A stretch of 64,000 nt of DNA from an uncultured Pseudomonadota bacterium (GTDB taxonomy: Bacteria > Pseudomonadota > Gammaproteobacteria > Burkholderiales > Burkholderiaceae): positions 15,110-79,109 of the forward strand of contig CAMLIZ010000001.1 of assembly GCA_946480245.1 (NCBI GenBank), read 5' to 3'. Position numbers and translations under genes: made by a program. Below, piece after piece: positions 50,004 to 58,539 of the stretch (the first letter of the stretch is position 1; every line of letters begins with the position of its first letter). A model generated the notes under the pieces. The model was not told where the DNA came from. It saw only the letters and a list, made by a program, of their open reading frames with translations, and ran no database searches.

Positions 50004-51431
50004 TCATGCGGCGGCGTCCGCGTCGGGCGCCAATAGCCGGCCGAACACCGCGCGACACAACAGCAGCAGCACGCCGGCACCGGTCACGATCGCCGCGTGC
50101 AGGCCCCAGAACCACATGCCGGGCATCGTCTCCAGAAAGCCCGCCAGCCAGCCGACGAAGGTGTTGGCGATGAACAGGTGCAGGTAGTAGGTGCCGACCA
50201 TCAGCCCTTCCAGCCGCTGCGGCGCCGCGCGCGAATACAGCGCCAGCCCCACCGGCAGCACGTTGGCGAAGCCGAGGTCGTTGAGCACGGTGTAGCCGAG
50301 CGTCCACGCGAAGCTCACGCGCTCGTGCGTGGTGTCGATCAGCCACGCCGCGATGATCAGCAGCGCCGGGCCGCCGGCGCACAGCAAGGTGCCCAGGCCC
50401 ATCTTCATCAGTTCGTCGGGCTCGGTGCGGCGCGTGGCCCACCAGCGCCAGAAAGCGATCGAGCCGGCCATCGTGGCGGTGCTCACCACCGCATCCACCG
50501 CCTGCAGCCAGGTCACCGGCACCTGCCAGCCGAACAGCACCAGGTCCATGTACTTCTGCGACCACAGCGGGTAGGCATTGGTGAACTGCTGGTTGCCCAC
50601 GACGGTGAGCGTGAGCACCGGCACCAGGCCCACGAGCAGCGCGAGCCGGCCCTTCTCGGTGCGCGACATCGGCGCGCGTGGCGGGTGCGCCGCGGCTACA
50701 TCGCCGCGCTTGCGCTCCGGCTCCGGCGGCAGCCAGCGCCGGCCCGCCAGGTACACGCCCAGGCCGATCAGCATGCCCACGCCGGCCGCGCCGAAGCCCC
50801 AGTGCCAGGCCACCTTCTCGCCCAGCGTGCCGCACACGATGGGCGCCAGGATCACCGCGATCTGCACCGCCAGCATGAAGATCTGGAACGCGCTCGCGCG
50901 CCGCTTGTCCTCGGGCGGGTAGAGGTCACCCACCTGCGCGGCGATGTTGCCCTTGAAGCAGCCCACGCCCACCAGCAGGCAGGCCAGCGCGAACAGGAAG
51001 CTCGCCTCGAACGCCATCAGGAAGTGGCCCAGCGCCATCAGGCAGGCACCGATCACGATGGTGCGGGTGCGCCCGAGCACGCGGTCGGCCAGCAGGCCGC
51101 CGAACAGTGGCGTCAGGTACACGAGGCCGGCATACAGCCCGAAGATCACCGAGGCCAGCTGCTGCGGCGAGCGTGGGCCGGTGACGCCTTCGATCGCGTG
51201 GCGCACCGCTTCGATGCCTGCCACCTTGCCGATGTGCTGCGGCAGGAACAGGTAGTCGGTGAGGTACAGCACCAGCAACGCCTGCATGCCGTAGTACGAG
51301 AAGCGCTCCCACAGCTCGCAGGCGGCCAGCCAGCCCAGGCCGGCCGGGTGGCCGAAGAAGGCACGGTCGCCGTTGCGCGGCCGCTCGTGTTGCAACGGCA
51401 CGGTGCCCGCGGTGGCAGAGGAGATGGACAT
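50004..51431 (-). CDS. POT/PTR2-family peptide:proton symporter
   Basis: 475 residues with about 14 hydrophobic helices and the POT signatures ACELWERFSYYGMQALLVLY and YLTPLFGGLLADRVLGRT. It imports di- and tripeptides with protons across the inner membrane. I use ATG 51431; an in-frame GTG at 51464 would add 11 residues. It is followed immediately by the ligase gene. Confidence 0.92.
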   Translation of the reverse strand: MSISSATAGTVPLQHERPRNGDRAFFGHPAGLGWLAACELWERFSYYGMQALLVLYLTDYLFLPQHIGKVAGIEAVRHAIEGVTGPRSPQQLASVIFGLYAGLVYLTPLFGGLLADRVLGRTRTIVIGACLMALGHFLMAFEASFLFALACLLVGVGCFKGNIAAQVGDLYPPEDKRRASAFQIFMLAVQIAVILAPIVCGTLGEKVAWHWGFGAAGVGMLIGLGVYLAGRRWLPPEPERKRGDVAAAHPPRAPMSRTEKGRLALLVGLVPVLTLTVVGNQQFTNAYPLWSQKYMDLVLFGWQVPVTWLQAVDAVVSTATMAGSIAFWRWWATRRTEPDELMKMGLGTLLCAGGPALLIIAAWLIDTTHERVSFAWTLGYTVLNDLGFANVLPVGLALYSRAAPQRLEGLMVGTYYLHLFIANTFVGWLAGFLETMPGMWFWGLHAAIVTGAGVLLLLCRAVFGRLLAPDADAAA

Positions 51432-51598
51432 GGTGTTCTGCTCGTTCTTTTGCAAAGCCGGCACTCTGGGCGAAACGGGTGCGGCTCACAACTCGCATCG
51501 ACCCGGGGCATGCCGCGCCCGTTTTGCGCGTAACGCGTCACGAAACGCACTGCCCGCGCCGCGCAGCGCGCGGGGCGCAGGCGCACACTGGAGCGGCC

Positions 51599-51898
51599 AT
51601 GAGTTCCGTGCTTGCGATCGCGTTGTCCGGCGCCAATGCCTCGGCGCTGAGCCTCGGCGCGGCGGCCGACAACATCGCCAATGCGCTGACACCCGGCTAC
51701 CGCCGCCAGCAGGTGGCGGCACAGAGCGTGCCCGGCGGCGGCGTGCGCGCGTCGGTGGAGCGCATCCCGGACAGCGACGCCGACCTGGCGACGGATCTGG
51801 TGAACACCACTGCCGCGGCCTACAGCTTCAAGGCCAACCTGCGCGTGGTGAGCACCGCGGACCACATGCTCGGCGCCTTGCTCGACGCGTTCGCCTGA
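51599..51898 (+). CDS. Orphan flagellar rod-like protein (FlgB/FlgC type)
   Basis: 99 residues. The N-terminal motif (SGANASALSLGAAADNIANA then LTPGYRRQQV) matches the flagellar basal-body rod start, and the C-terminus (AYSFKANLRVVSTADHMLGA) matches the rod C-terminal motif, with a short linker between. No flagellar genes are nearby. It may be a reduced paralogue used elsewhere. Confidence 0.7.
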   Translation: MSSVLAIALSGANASALSLGAAADNIANALTPGYRRQQVAAQSVPGGGVRASVERIPDSDADLATDLVNTTAAAYSFKANLRVVSTADHMLGALLDAFA

Positions 51899-51955
51899 GC
51901 TGGACCCTGCCGCGCGGCCAGCGCCTCTGCGCCATCGGAGAACTCGGGCGCGGGA

Positions 51956-54325
51956 TCACGACGGGCGTTGGCCGGCGGGCAGCAGTGCGAGCGTGTGCGT
52001 CACGGCCAGCGCATAGGCCTCGCCGTCGGCCGCCAGGCGCTCCACCGGCAGCGGCGCCGGGAACAGCGCCTGGGCCAGGGCCTGCGGCGTGGCCGCCTGT
52101 TCGAACGGATGCGCGTCGGCACGGCCCGGCAGCGCGGCGGCCCAGGGCGCGCGCACGGCTTGCAGCATGGCGTCCGCCGCCTCGGGCTCGGTGGTGTGGG
52201 CCCGCAGCAGGCGCTCGGCCACCGCCTGCGCGATGCCGGGGTAGAACGCCACCGTGTAGGCGTCGGGGGCCTCGGGCTCCACCTGGAAGCGATAGGCCCA
52301 TTGCACCGCCTGCGCGTAGTGCAGCGCGGCCTCGGCGGGCGCGGCGCCGGTGGCGTCGTCCAGGTCGCCGAGCACGCGATGCAGCAGCGCCAGCACCTCG
52401 GGGTCGCGCTCGCGCTCGCCCAGCGCCAGCGCCTCGTCGCACAGCGCGCGTGCAGGCACCGGCTGGCCGGTGCTGCTGAGCATGTCGGCCAGGTGGTACA
52501 GCACCCAGGCGCGTGTCCAGTCGTCGCCGGCTGCGGCGAACACGGTCAACGCGTCGCGGTACAGCACCTCGGCCTCGGCATAGGCCTGCCGGCCGAAGCG
52601 TGCTGCCTCGGCGAGAAAGATGTCGGTGAGGCCGCGCACCGTGCAGGCATCGGGCTCGTCGGCGCCGGGCACCTCGGCGTCCAGGTGCATGCGGCGCCGC
52701 AGCTCCTGCAGCACGGCCTCCACCTCGGCCCAGCGCGGGCTGTGGCGGTCTTCGGTTTCCTTCGGGTAGGCCAGCTTGAAGCGGCGCAGCAGGTCCAGGC
52801 CTTCGCGTAGGCGCGTCACGCGCTCGTCGCTTTGCGCGGCCAGCGGCGCGCTGCCGCCGGCCTCCGGCACGGACAACGCGAGGCGGTGGTCCCACTCGCT
52901 GAGCAGCTGGTCGCAGAAGTCGAAGCCTTCGCTGGTGAAGCAGCTCCACCACCAGAAGGCCGTGAACCAGGCGTTCAGAAAGGCCAGTGACGACGCGCGC
53001 TGGTAGCCGGCTTGCGCAAAGTGGTAGAGCCAGTTGTCCTGCGCCTCGCGCCATTCGCGGTTCTCGTAGCGGTACAGCGCGAGGTAGGCGGTGGCCTTCT
53101 GGGAGGCGGCTTCGAGCGCGTGCAGGCGCCCCAGGTAGTACTGCGCCGCGCGCTCGTTCAGTGCCTGCAGCTGCTCGGGGGCCAGCTTCTCGCGCAGGTA
53201 CTCGGCGATCACCCGGTGCATCGTGTAGCGCATGCGGCCGTCCTTCGCCGAGGGCTTGCGCTCCAGCATGCCGGCCTGCGCCAGCTGCCGCAGAGCGGCT
53301 GGCGACACGCCCGCCACCTGCTGCGCCAGCGCCTCGTTGAACCACACCGGATCGGGCCGCAGCGCGGCCAGCGCGGCGGCCGCATCGCGCAGCATCTGGC
53401 CGTCCACCTGATCGCCGTTGAGCAGGGCGGGGCAGTCGAGCTGGCGGTAGCCGGCCTCCACCACCTCGGCCAGCGTGTAGTTCTGGTCTTCGGCGTATTC
53501 GAGCGGCTTCTTCTGCGCGAACATGGTGTGCGTGTCGCGCAGCGAGGCCAGCAGGCTTTGCACCGGGGCCTCGTCGTCCTCGTGGTTGCGCAGCATCTTG
53601 CCCAGCAGCACCAGCGCCAGCGGCATGCCGTCCACCAGGCCGGCCAGCAGGGCCAGCGCGTCGGGCTCGGCCTGTGCTGCAACGGGGGCCAGGGCGCGCA
53701 GCAGCGTCAGGCTGTCGTTGGGCGCCAGCTTGGGCACCACGTACACGCGCGCCTGCGGGCTCAGCTCGCGCGCCACGCCGCGCTGGCGCGACGTGAGCAC
53801 CCGGGTGCAGCGCGGGCCGCCGAGCAGGAAGTACTGGCCGGCCTCGGAACTCCACACGTCGTCCACCACCAGCAGCAGCTTGCGCTCGCCGATGCGCGAC
53901 TCGATCGCGCGCGACAGCTCGGCGTCGGTCTTGCGCTTGGCCACGGCGGAGTCGTCCAGGCCGACGGCGGCGGCCCACTTGAGCAACTCGCCACGCACGT
54001 CGGGCGTCTGCCCCAGGTGGGCCCACAGAACGCCGTCGAACAGGTCGCGCAGCGCCTTCTCGCGGATCAGTTCGGCCGCCACCGTGGTCTTGCCGATGCC
54101 GGGCAGGAACTCGAAGGCGAGGTCCTGCACGCCGGCCTGCAGGTCAGCCAGCACGCCGGCCACCAGCGCGCTGCGGCCCACGATGGCGTGCTGCGGCAGG
54201 CGCAGCTCGGGCTCGGGCAGGGGCGGCGGATCCTTGGCAGCCGCCGCGCCGATCGTGATCGAACCCACCTCGCCGATCTGGTAGAGGTTGTCGATGCGCT
54301 CGGCGCTGGCGGAGGTGTCGGTCAT
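51956..54325 (-). CDS. Bacterial NLR-like STAND ATPase (NB-ARC) with an N-terminal amyloid-motif peptide
   Basis: 789 residues: a short N-terminal motif at residues 11-26 (IDNLYQIGEVGSITIG), an NB-ARC ATPase with P-loop LPGIGKTT (74-81), Walker B LLLVVDDVW (150-158), RVLTSRQRGVAREL and GMPLALVLLGKML. A winged helix follows (YTMHRVIAEYLREKL), then helical TPR-like repeats to the end. The architecture is that of STAND signalling proteins of bacterial immunity or programmed death, where the repeats sense a trigger and the ATPase oligomerises. The stop and start overlap the adjacent small gene by four bases. Confidence 0.88.
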   Translation of the reverse strand: MTDTSASAERIDNLYQIGEVGSITIGAAAAKDPPPLPEPELRLPQHAIVGRSALVAGVLADLQAGVQDLAFEFLPGIGKTTVAAELIREKALRDLFDGVLWAHLGQTPDVRGELLKWAAAVGLDDSAVAKRKTDAELSRAIESRIGERKLLLVVDDVWSSEAGQYFLLGGPRCTRVLTSRQRGVARELSPQARVYVVPKLAPNDSLTLLRALAPVAAQAEPDALALLAGLVDGMPLALVLLGKMLRNHEDDEAPVQSLLASLRDTHTMFAQKKPLEYAEDQNYTLAEVVEAGYRQLDCPALLNGDQVDGQMLRDAAAALAALRPDPVWFNEALAQQVAGVSPAALRQLAQAGMLERKPSAKDGRMRYTMHRVIAEYLREKLAPEQLQALNERAAQYYLGRLHALEAASQKATAYLALYRYENREWREAQDNWLYHFAQAGYQRASSLAFLNAWFTAFWWWSCFTSEGFDFCDQLLSEWDHRLALSVPEAGGSAPLAAQSDERVTRLREGLDLLRRFKLAYPKETEDRHSPRWAEVEAVLQELRRRMHLDAEVPGADEPDACTVRGLTDIFLAEAARFGRQAYAEAEVLYRDALTVFAAAGDDWTRAWVLYHLADMLSSTGQPVPARALCDEALALGERERDPEVLALLHRVLGDLDDATGAAPAEAALHYAQAVQWAYRFQVEPEAPDAYTVAFYPGIAQAVAERLLRAHTTEPEAADAMLQAVRAPWAAALPGRADAHPFEQAATPQALAQALFPAPLPVERLAADGEAYALAVTHTLALLPAGQRPS

Positions 54326-54729
54326 GGCCGGGTGCCGGGCGTGCCGATGTTGATCGTCTGCACCGAGCCCGCCTGCGTGACGTTGCCGATGCTGCCGGCC
54401 TGCACCGAGAAGCGCGCGCCCGCGCCGGCACCGGCCGCGGCCACCAGCGCGGCCACCTCCTGCAGCAGGCCGGGATCGGCTTCGAGTGCGCGGCGCAGCT
54501 GCTTCTGCACGGCACCCTGGTTGGCGCTGTCGTCGGGGGCGGCCTGCAGGTCGGCCAGATCCTGCGCGGCGGCCGGCGTGGCGGCGAAGTGCGCGCGCAG
54601 CTTGTCGAACAGCTTGCCGCCTTGCTCGACCGCGGCCTGCCCGATGCCCTCGGCTGCCTTGCCGGCGGCCTTGGCGAGGTAAGGGCCGATCAACGCGACG
54701 GCGGCGCTGGCAATCGATGCGGGATCCAT
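54322..54729 (-). CDS. Bell-like effector protein with a C-terminal amyloid signalling motif
   Basis: 135 residues. A helical N-terminal half with an amphipathic start (DPASIASAAVALIGPYLAKA), a middle helix pair (QLRRALEADPGLLQEVAALV), then a C-terminal peptide IGNVTQAGSVQTINIG (114-129) that aligns without gaps with IDNLYQIGEVGSITIG at the start of the NLR (8 of 16 identical). Paired motifs in an effector C-terminus and an NLR N-terminus are the mark of bacterial amyloid signalling pairs. The effector would act on membranes. Family assignment rests on architecture. Confidence 0.7.
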   Translation of the reverse strand: MDPASIASAAVALIGPYLAKAAGKAAEGIGQAAVEQGGKLFDKLRAHFAATPAAAQDLADLQAAPDDSANQGAVQKQLRRALEADPGLLQEVAALVAAAGAGAGARFSVQAGSIGNVTQAGSVQTINIGTPGTRP

Positions 54730-54733
54730 CGCC

Positions 54734-55057
54734 TCAGGCTCCGGCCAGGAAGCCATACGAGCGCAGCGGCCGGCACACGTCGATGTGGTACTCGGCCATG
54801 AACTCGAGGCGGCCGCGCTCCTGCGCGCGCAGGTGCGACGGATGGTTGCGCCAGGCCAGCAGCGAGGCTTCGTCGGTGAACTCCACCAGCGTGAGGCTCT
54901 CGCCGTCGACCGCGGTGAAATCCTTGTACGACAGGAAGCCGGGCATCGAGCTGGCGAGCTCGTACATGTGCATGCCGAGCGCCTCGAGGGCGGCCACGTC
55001 TGCGTTGTCGCGCAGGCGCGAGCGGAACACCACAACGACCTTCTCCGAACCGGCCAT
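54734..55057 (-). CDS. Antibiotic biosynthesis monooxygenase (ABM)-domain protein
   Basis: 107 residues from ATG 55057, after a strong GGAGGG. The motifs VVVFRSRLRD, MPGFLSYKDFTAVDGESLTL and EFTDEASLLAWRNHPSHLRA fit the dimeric alpha-beta-barrel ABM/YdhR fold found in quinol- and haem-degrading enzymes, although many members have no known activity. It lies four bases before the Bell-like gene on the same strand. Confidence 0.85.
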   Translation of the reverse strand: MAGSEKVVVVFRSRLRDNADVAALEALGMHMYELASSMPGFLSYKDFTAVDGESLTLVEFTDEASLLAWRNHPSHLRAQERGRLEFMAEYHIDVCRPLRSYGFLAGA

Positions 55058-55134
55058 GGGGCCCTCCTTCGCAGGGTGTGGGCCGAGTCTAGGCGTCGGC
55101 GGGTCGGCTTGCCAGCCCCTTGTTCTAGGCGCTT

Positions 55135-56724
55135 TTACGCAGCATGCCGGCGCAGCAGCACTTTCAGCTTGCCGATCATCGCCGCCAGGTCGAGCGGCTT
55201 GGTCCAGTAGTCGTCGAAGCCCTGCGCCAGCGAGCGACGCACGACGCCGGGCAGGGCGTCGGCGCTGACCGCCACGCAAGGGATGTGCTGCGTGCGCGGG
55301 TCGGCCTTGAGGCGGCGCAGCACGTCGGTGCCGGTCATGTCGGGCAGGTTCATGTCGAGCAGGATCACGCGCGGGCGCTGCCGCACTGCGGCCACCAGGC
55401 CCTCGGCACCGGTGCCCGCCACCTCCAGCCGCCAGTCGGGCTGCGTGGAGAACAGCTGCTCCATCAGCACCACGTTGACCTCGTCGTCCTCGATGTAGAG
55501 CACGCCGTAGTGCTCGCCGTCGTCCCAGCGCGAGGGCATGTCCAGCGGCAGTGTCTGCGTGTCACGCTGGCGCATGCGCCGGCCCAGCGGCAGCCGCACC
55601 AGGAAGCGCGAGCCCACGCCCACCTGCGACCACACGTCCAGCCGGCCGCCCATGGCCTGCACCAGCTTGCGCGTGATCACCAGCCCCAGGCCGGTGCCCT
55701 GCACGCCGGTCTTCTGCGCCGACAGCCGGTTGAACGGCTCGAACAGGCGCCCGAGCTGCGAGTCGGAGATGCCGCGGCCGGTGTCGTCCACGGTGATCTC
55801 GCCATCGTCGCCCACGCGCAGGCGCACGCGCACACGGCCCTGCTCGCGGTTGTACTTGATGGCGTTGGACAGCAGGTTGGTGATCACCTGCTCGAGCGCG
55901 TCGGGGTCGGCGCGCACGGTCATGTCGCTGGCGCCGTCGGCCTGCACCTCGATGTGCACGCCCTTGTGCGCGGCCAGCACCTCCACGGTGGACACGCACC
56001 GCTGCACCAGCGCGAGCACGCCCACCGACTTGCGGCGCAGCGCCAGGCGGCCCTGCTCGATGCGCCCGACCTGCAGCAGCTGGTCGATCAGGCCGAGCAG
56101 GCGCTGTCCGGCCTGCTGCAGCACGCCCAGGCGCTGCCGCTGCGTGGAGGTGAGCGGGTCCGCGCCGTCCAGCGCCATCAGCTCGGCAAAGCCGAGGATC
56201 GCGTTCAGCGGCGTGCGCAGCTCGTGGCTCACCTGCGACATGAATTCGCTCTTGGCCTGGTTGGCGCGCTCGGCGGCCATCTTCTGCTGCCGCATCTCCT
56301 CCAGCGAATGCTCGCGTGTCACGTCGCGGCTGGCGCCGATCAGCACGCTGCCGTCGCGGCTGCTGCGAAACGAGATCTCCAGCACGCGCCGCTTGCCGTG
56401 CCCGAGCGGCACGCGGATCACCAGGGTCTCGGTCTGCTCGGGCGGCGGTGGCGCGCCGAGCAGCGCGTCGGCGCCCAGCCGGTCCTCGTCGGCCAGCAGG
56501 CCGAGCCAGGCGCTGCGCGACAGCGACCCCTTGCGGCCGATCGGCAGGTTCAGCTGGGCGGCGGCGGCGGCGTCGAGCTCCACGTGCGTGCGCTCGCGGA
56601 TCCAGCGCATGGTGCCCAGGCCGGCGGCCAGTGCCACCAGGCGCCAGTGCTCGCGCAAGTCCTGCAGCTCGGTATCGGGCAGTGGCGCGAGGCTGCCGTC
56701 GCGCGCCAGCAAGGTGTCCTCCAC
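55135..56724 (-). CDS. Hybrid sensor histidine kinase with C-terminal receiver domain
   Basis: 529 residues from GTG 56724. Order: a PAS-like sensory region (1-140), dimerisation/phosphoacceptor helix with His167 (SQVSHELRTPLNAILGFAEL), ATPase domain (NLLSNAIKYN, VDDTGRGISD, GTGLGLVITRKLVQAMGGRL) and a receiver domain with Asp in VILLDMNLPDM and Lys in DYWTKPLDL. There is no transmembrane segment, so it senses a cytoplasmic signal. No cognate regulator gene is adjacent. Confidence 0.93.
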   Translation of the reverse strand: MEDTLLARDGSLAPLPDTELQDLREHWRLVALAAGLGTMRWIRERTHVELDAAAAAQLNLPIGRKGSLSRSAWLGLLADEDRLGADALLGAPPPPEQTETLVIRVPLGHGKRRVLEISFRSSRDGSVLIGASRDVTREHSLEEMRQQKMAAERANQAKSEFMSQVSHELRTPLNAILGFAELMALDGADPLTSTQRQRLGVLQQAGQRLLGLIDQLLQVGRIEQGRLALRRKSVGVLALVQRCVSTVEVLAAHKGVHIEVQADGASDMTVRADPDALEQVITNLLSNAIKYNREQGRVRVRLRVGDDGEITVDDTGRGISDSQLGRLFEPFNRLSAQKTGVQGTGLGLVITRKLVQAMGGRLDVWSQVGVGSRFLVRLPLGRRMRQRDTQTLPLDMPSRWDDGEHYGVLYIEDDEVNVVLMEQLFSTQPDWRLEVAGTGAEGLVAAVRQRPRVILLDMNLPDMTGTDVLRRLKADPRTQHIPCVAVSADALPGVVRRSLAQGFDDYWTKPLDLAAMIGKLKVLLRRHAA

Positions 56725-56875
56725 TCGAGTCCTCTCCAGCTTTCCCCAATGCCGGAGCTTAAGAGAATTTTGGTTACACGTGCGTGCGGGCGTGCGAAAT
56801 CACTGAAATGACACGGCCCGGTCATGCGCGATCCCTACCGTTCATGCATTCCTTCACCGTCCTACGGAGCTTCGC

Positions 56876-58477
56876 ATGCACCTGCGCCTCGTCGCCCTGG
56901 CCTCCCTGGCCGTCGTGTCCTCGCTGGCCGTCGCCCAGCACCTCACGCCGGTGCCTGCGGCCAACCCCAAGCTGAATGGCGTGACCTTGCCCAACGTGCT
57001 GTCGCCCGAACTGGTCGGCGTGATCCGCGCGCAAGGCTCGATGGCCGTCGACAACCCGACCCCGTCGACGCGCTACTTCGGCTACCAGAACGACCAGCCC
57101 AACCTGCTGCCGGCCCCTGGCACCAGCAGCCATGTCGAGGCGAGCAAGACGGAGCCGGACAAGAACACCTACCTGGTGCTGCGCGGCCAGCACGGCGCCG
57201 ACCCGAGCTACGACTACGGCCGCCACTTCGTGTTCCAGGGCCACGAGGCCGGCTCTCCGGGCACGATCACGCGCGTCAACCTCGATGCCGACGCGGCGCA
57301 TCGCGTCACGGTGCTCGCCAACTACCTGGCCGACGGCCGCACGCCGCTGCCCACGATCGACGGCTCCACCTGGTACCCGTGGGCGCAGCGCCTGCTGTTC
57401 ACGCAGGAGGGCAACGGCAGCTCCAGTGGTGGCGTGCTGCAGGCCACGGCCGACTATCCGTCGGTGGTGGAGGATCTGTCCGGCGTGATCGGCCGTGGCG
57501 GCTACGAAGGCATCCAGGCCGACGGCGACGGCAACCTCTGGCTGGTCGAAGACATCGGTGGCAGCACGGTGGCCGGCGCCAAGCTGCCCAACAGCTACAT
57601 CTACCGCTTCGTGCCGAGGAACCGCTACGACCTGCGCCAGGGCGGCCAGCTGCAGGCGCTGCAGCTGATGTCGCATGCGCATGCCGGCGCGATCACCTAC
57701 GACGCGAGCAGCCCCCTGACGGCAGACATGAGGGATCTGCACACCTATGGCCAGGTGTTCGACACGCGCTGGGTGCTCGTGCACGACACCGCGAGCGCCG
57801 GCTTCGGCGCCTTCAACGCCAACGCGCTGGCGCGCGCCGCCGGCGCCACGCCGTTCAAGCGGCCCGAGAACGGCGTGTTCCGCCCGGGCACGCGCTTCGG
57901 CGAGTTCTTCTTCACCGAGACCGGCGACACCAGCGCCACCTCCAGCGCGGTGCCGAGTTTCGGCGGCTTCGGCGCCATCATGAAGCTCGTGCAGGCCGGC
58001 CCGTCCGCCGCGCACGGCAAGCTGACGATGTTCTACGCCGGTGATCTGCAGCACACCGGCTTCGACAACGTCGCGTTCTGGGACGAAGACCACCTGGTGG
58101 CCGTGGAAGACCGCGGCGACGGCTTGCACGCGCAGGCCAACGCGCTCGACTCGGCCTGGCTGTTCGACGCGCGCCGCGACTATGGCCGCAGCGCCGCCAC
58201 GCCGGTGCGCATCATCGCGGAAGGGCGCGACCCGTCGGCCACCATCGACGCCGCGCTGTCCGGCACGTCGGGCTTCCAGAACGATGGCGACAACGAGATC
58301 ACCGGCATCCACGTGTCCGACGGCGACCCGAGCGAGCGCGGCGTGCTGGGCGCCAAGCGGCCCGAGCCGTTCCACGATGGCTGGCGCGTGTTCTGGACCC
58401 AGCAGCACGGCGACAACACGCTGTGGGAACTGCTGCCGGCCCGTGCCGACGACGACCACGATCACGGCCGTCGCTGA
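56876..58477 (+). CDS. PhoX-like (DUF839) secreted phosphatase or beta-propeller protein
   Basis: 533 residues. The signal peptide (LRLVALASLAVVSSLAVAQ) is followed by a propeller-like body with GIQADGDGNLWLVEDIGGST, TRFGEFFFTETGDTSATSSA, YAGDLQHTGFDNVAFWDEDH and GFQNDGDNEITGIHVSDGDP. These are metal-rich Asp/Glu loops as in PhoX-type alkaline phosphatases (calcium/iron-dependent). It is probably periplasmic or extracellular. It stands alone with a terminator after it. Confidence 0.78.
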   Translation: MHLRLVALASLAVVSSLAVAQHLTPVPAANPKLNGVTLPNVLSPELVGVIRAQGSMAVDNPTPSTRYFGYQNDQPNLLPAPGTSSHVEASKTEPDKNTYLVLRGQHGADPSYDYGRHFVFQGHEAGSPGTITRVNLDADAAHRVTVLANYLADGRTPLPTIDGSTWYPWAQRLLFTQEGNGSSSGGVLQATADYPSVVEDLSGVIGRGGYEGIQADGDGNLWLVEDIGGSTVAGAKLPNSYIYRFVPRNRYDLRQGGQLQALQLMSHAHAGAITYDASSPLTADMRDLHTYGQVFDTRWVLVHDTASAGFGAFNANALARAAGATPFKRPENGVFRPGTRFGEFFFTETGDTSATSSAVPSFGGFGAIMKLVQAGPSAAHGKLTMFYAGDLQHTGFDNVAFWDEDHLVAVEDRGDGLHAQANALDSAWLFDARRDYGRSAATPVRIIAEGRDPSATIDAALSGTSGFQNDGDNEITGIHVSDGDPSERGVLGAKRPEPFHDGWRVFWTQQHGDNTLWELLPARADDDHDHGRR

Positions 58478-58512
58478 TCACGCATCCTTCGCCCGCTGTT
58501 CATGCCATGTTT

Positions 58513-58539
58513 GGCCCGGCACTGCGCCGGGCCTTTTTT
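58513..58539 (+). terminator. Rho-independent terminator
   Basis: GGCCCGGC-ACTGC-GCCGGGCC followed by six T on the plus strand: a perfect eight-pair stem. It lies 36 bases after the PhoX-like stop and abuts the stop of the convergent FAD-oxidase gene, so it may serve both directions weakly. Confidence 0.9.
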
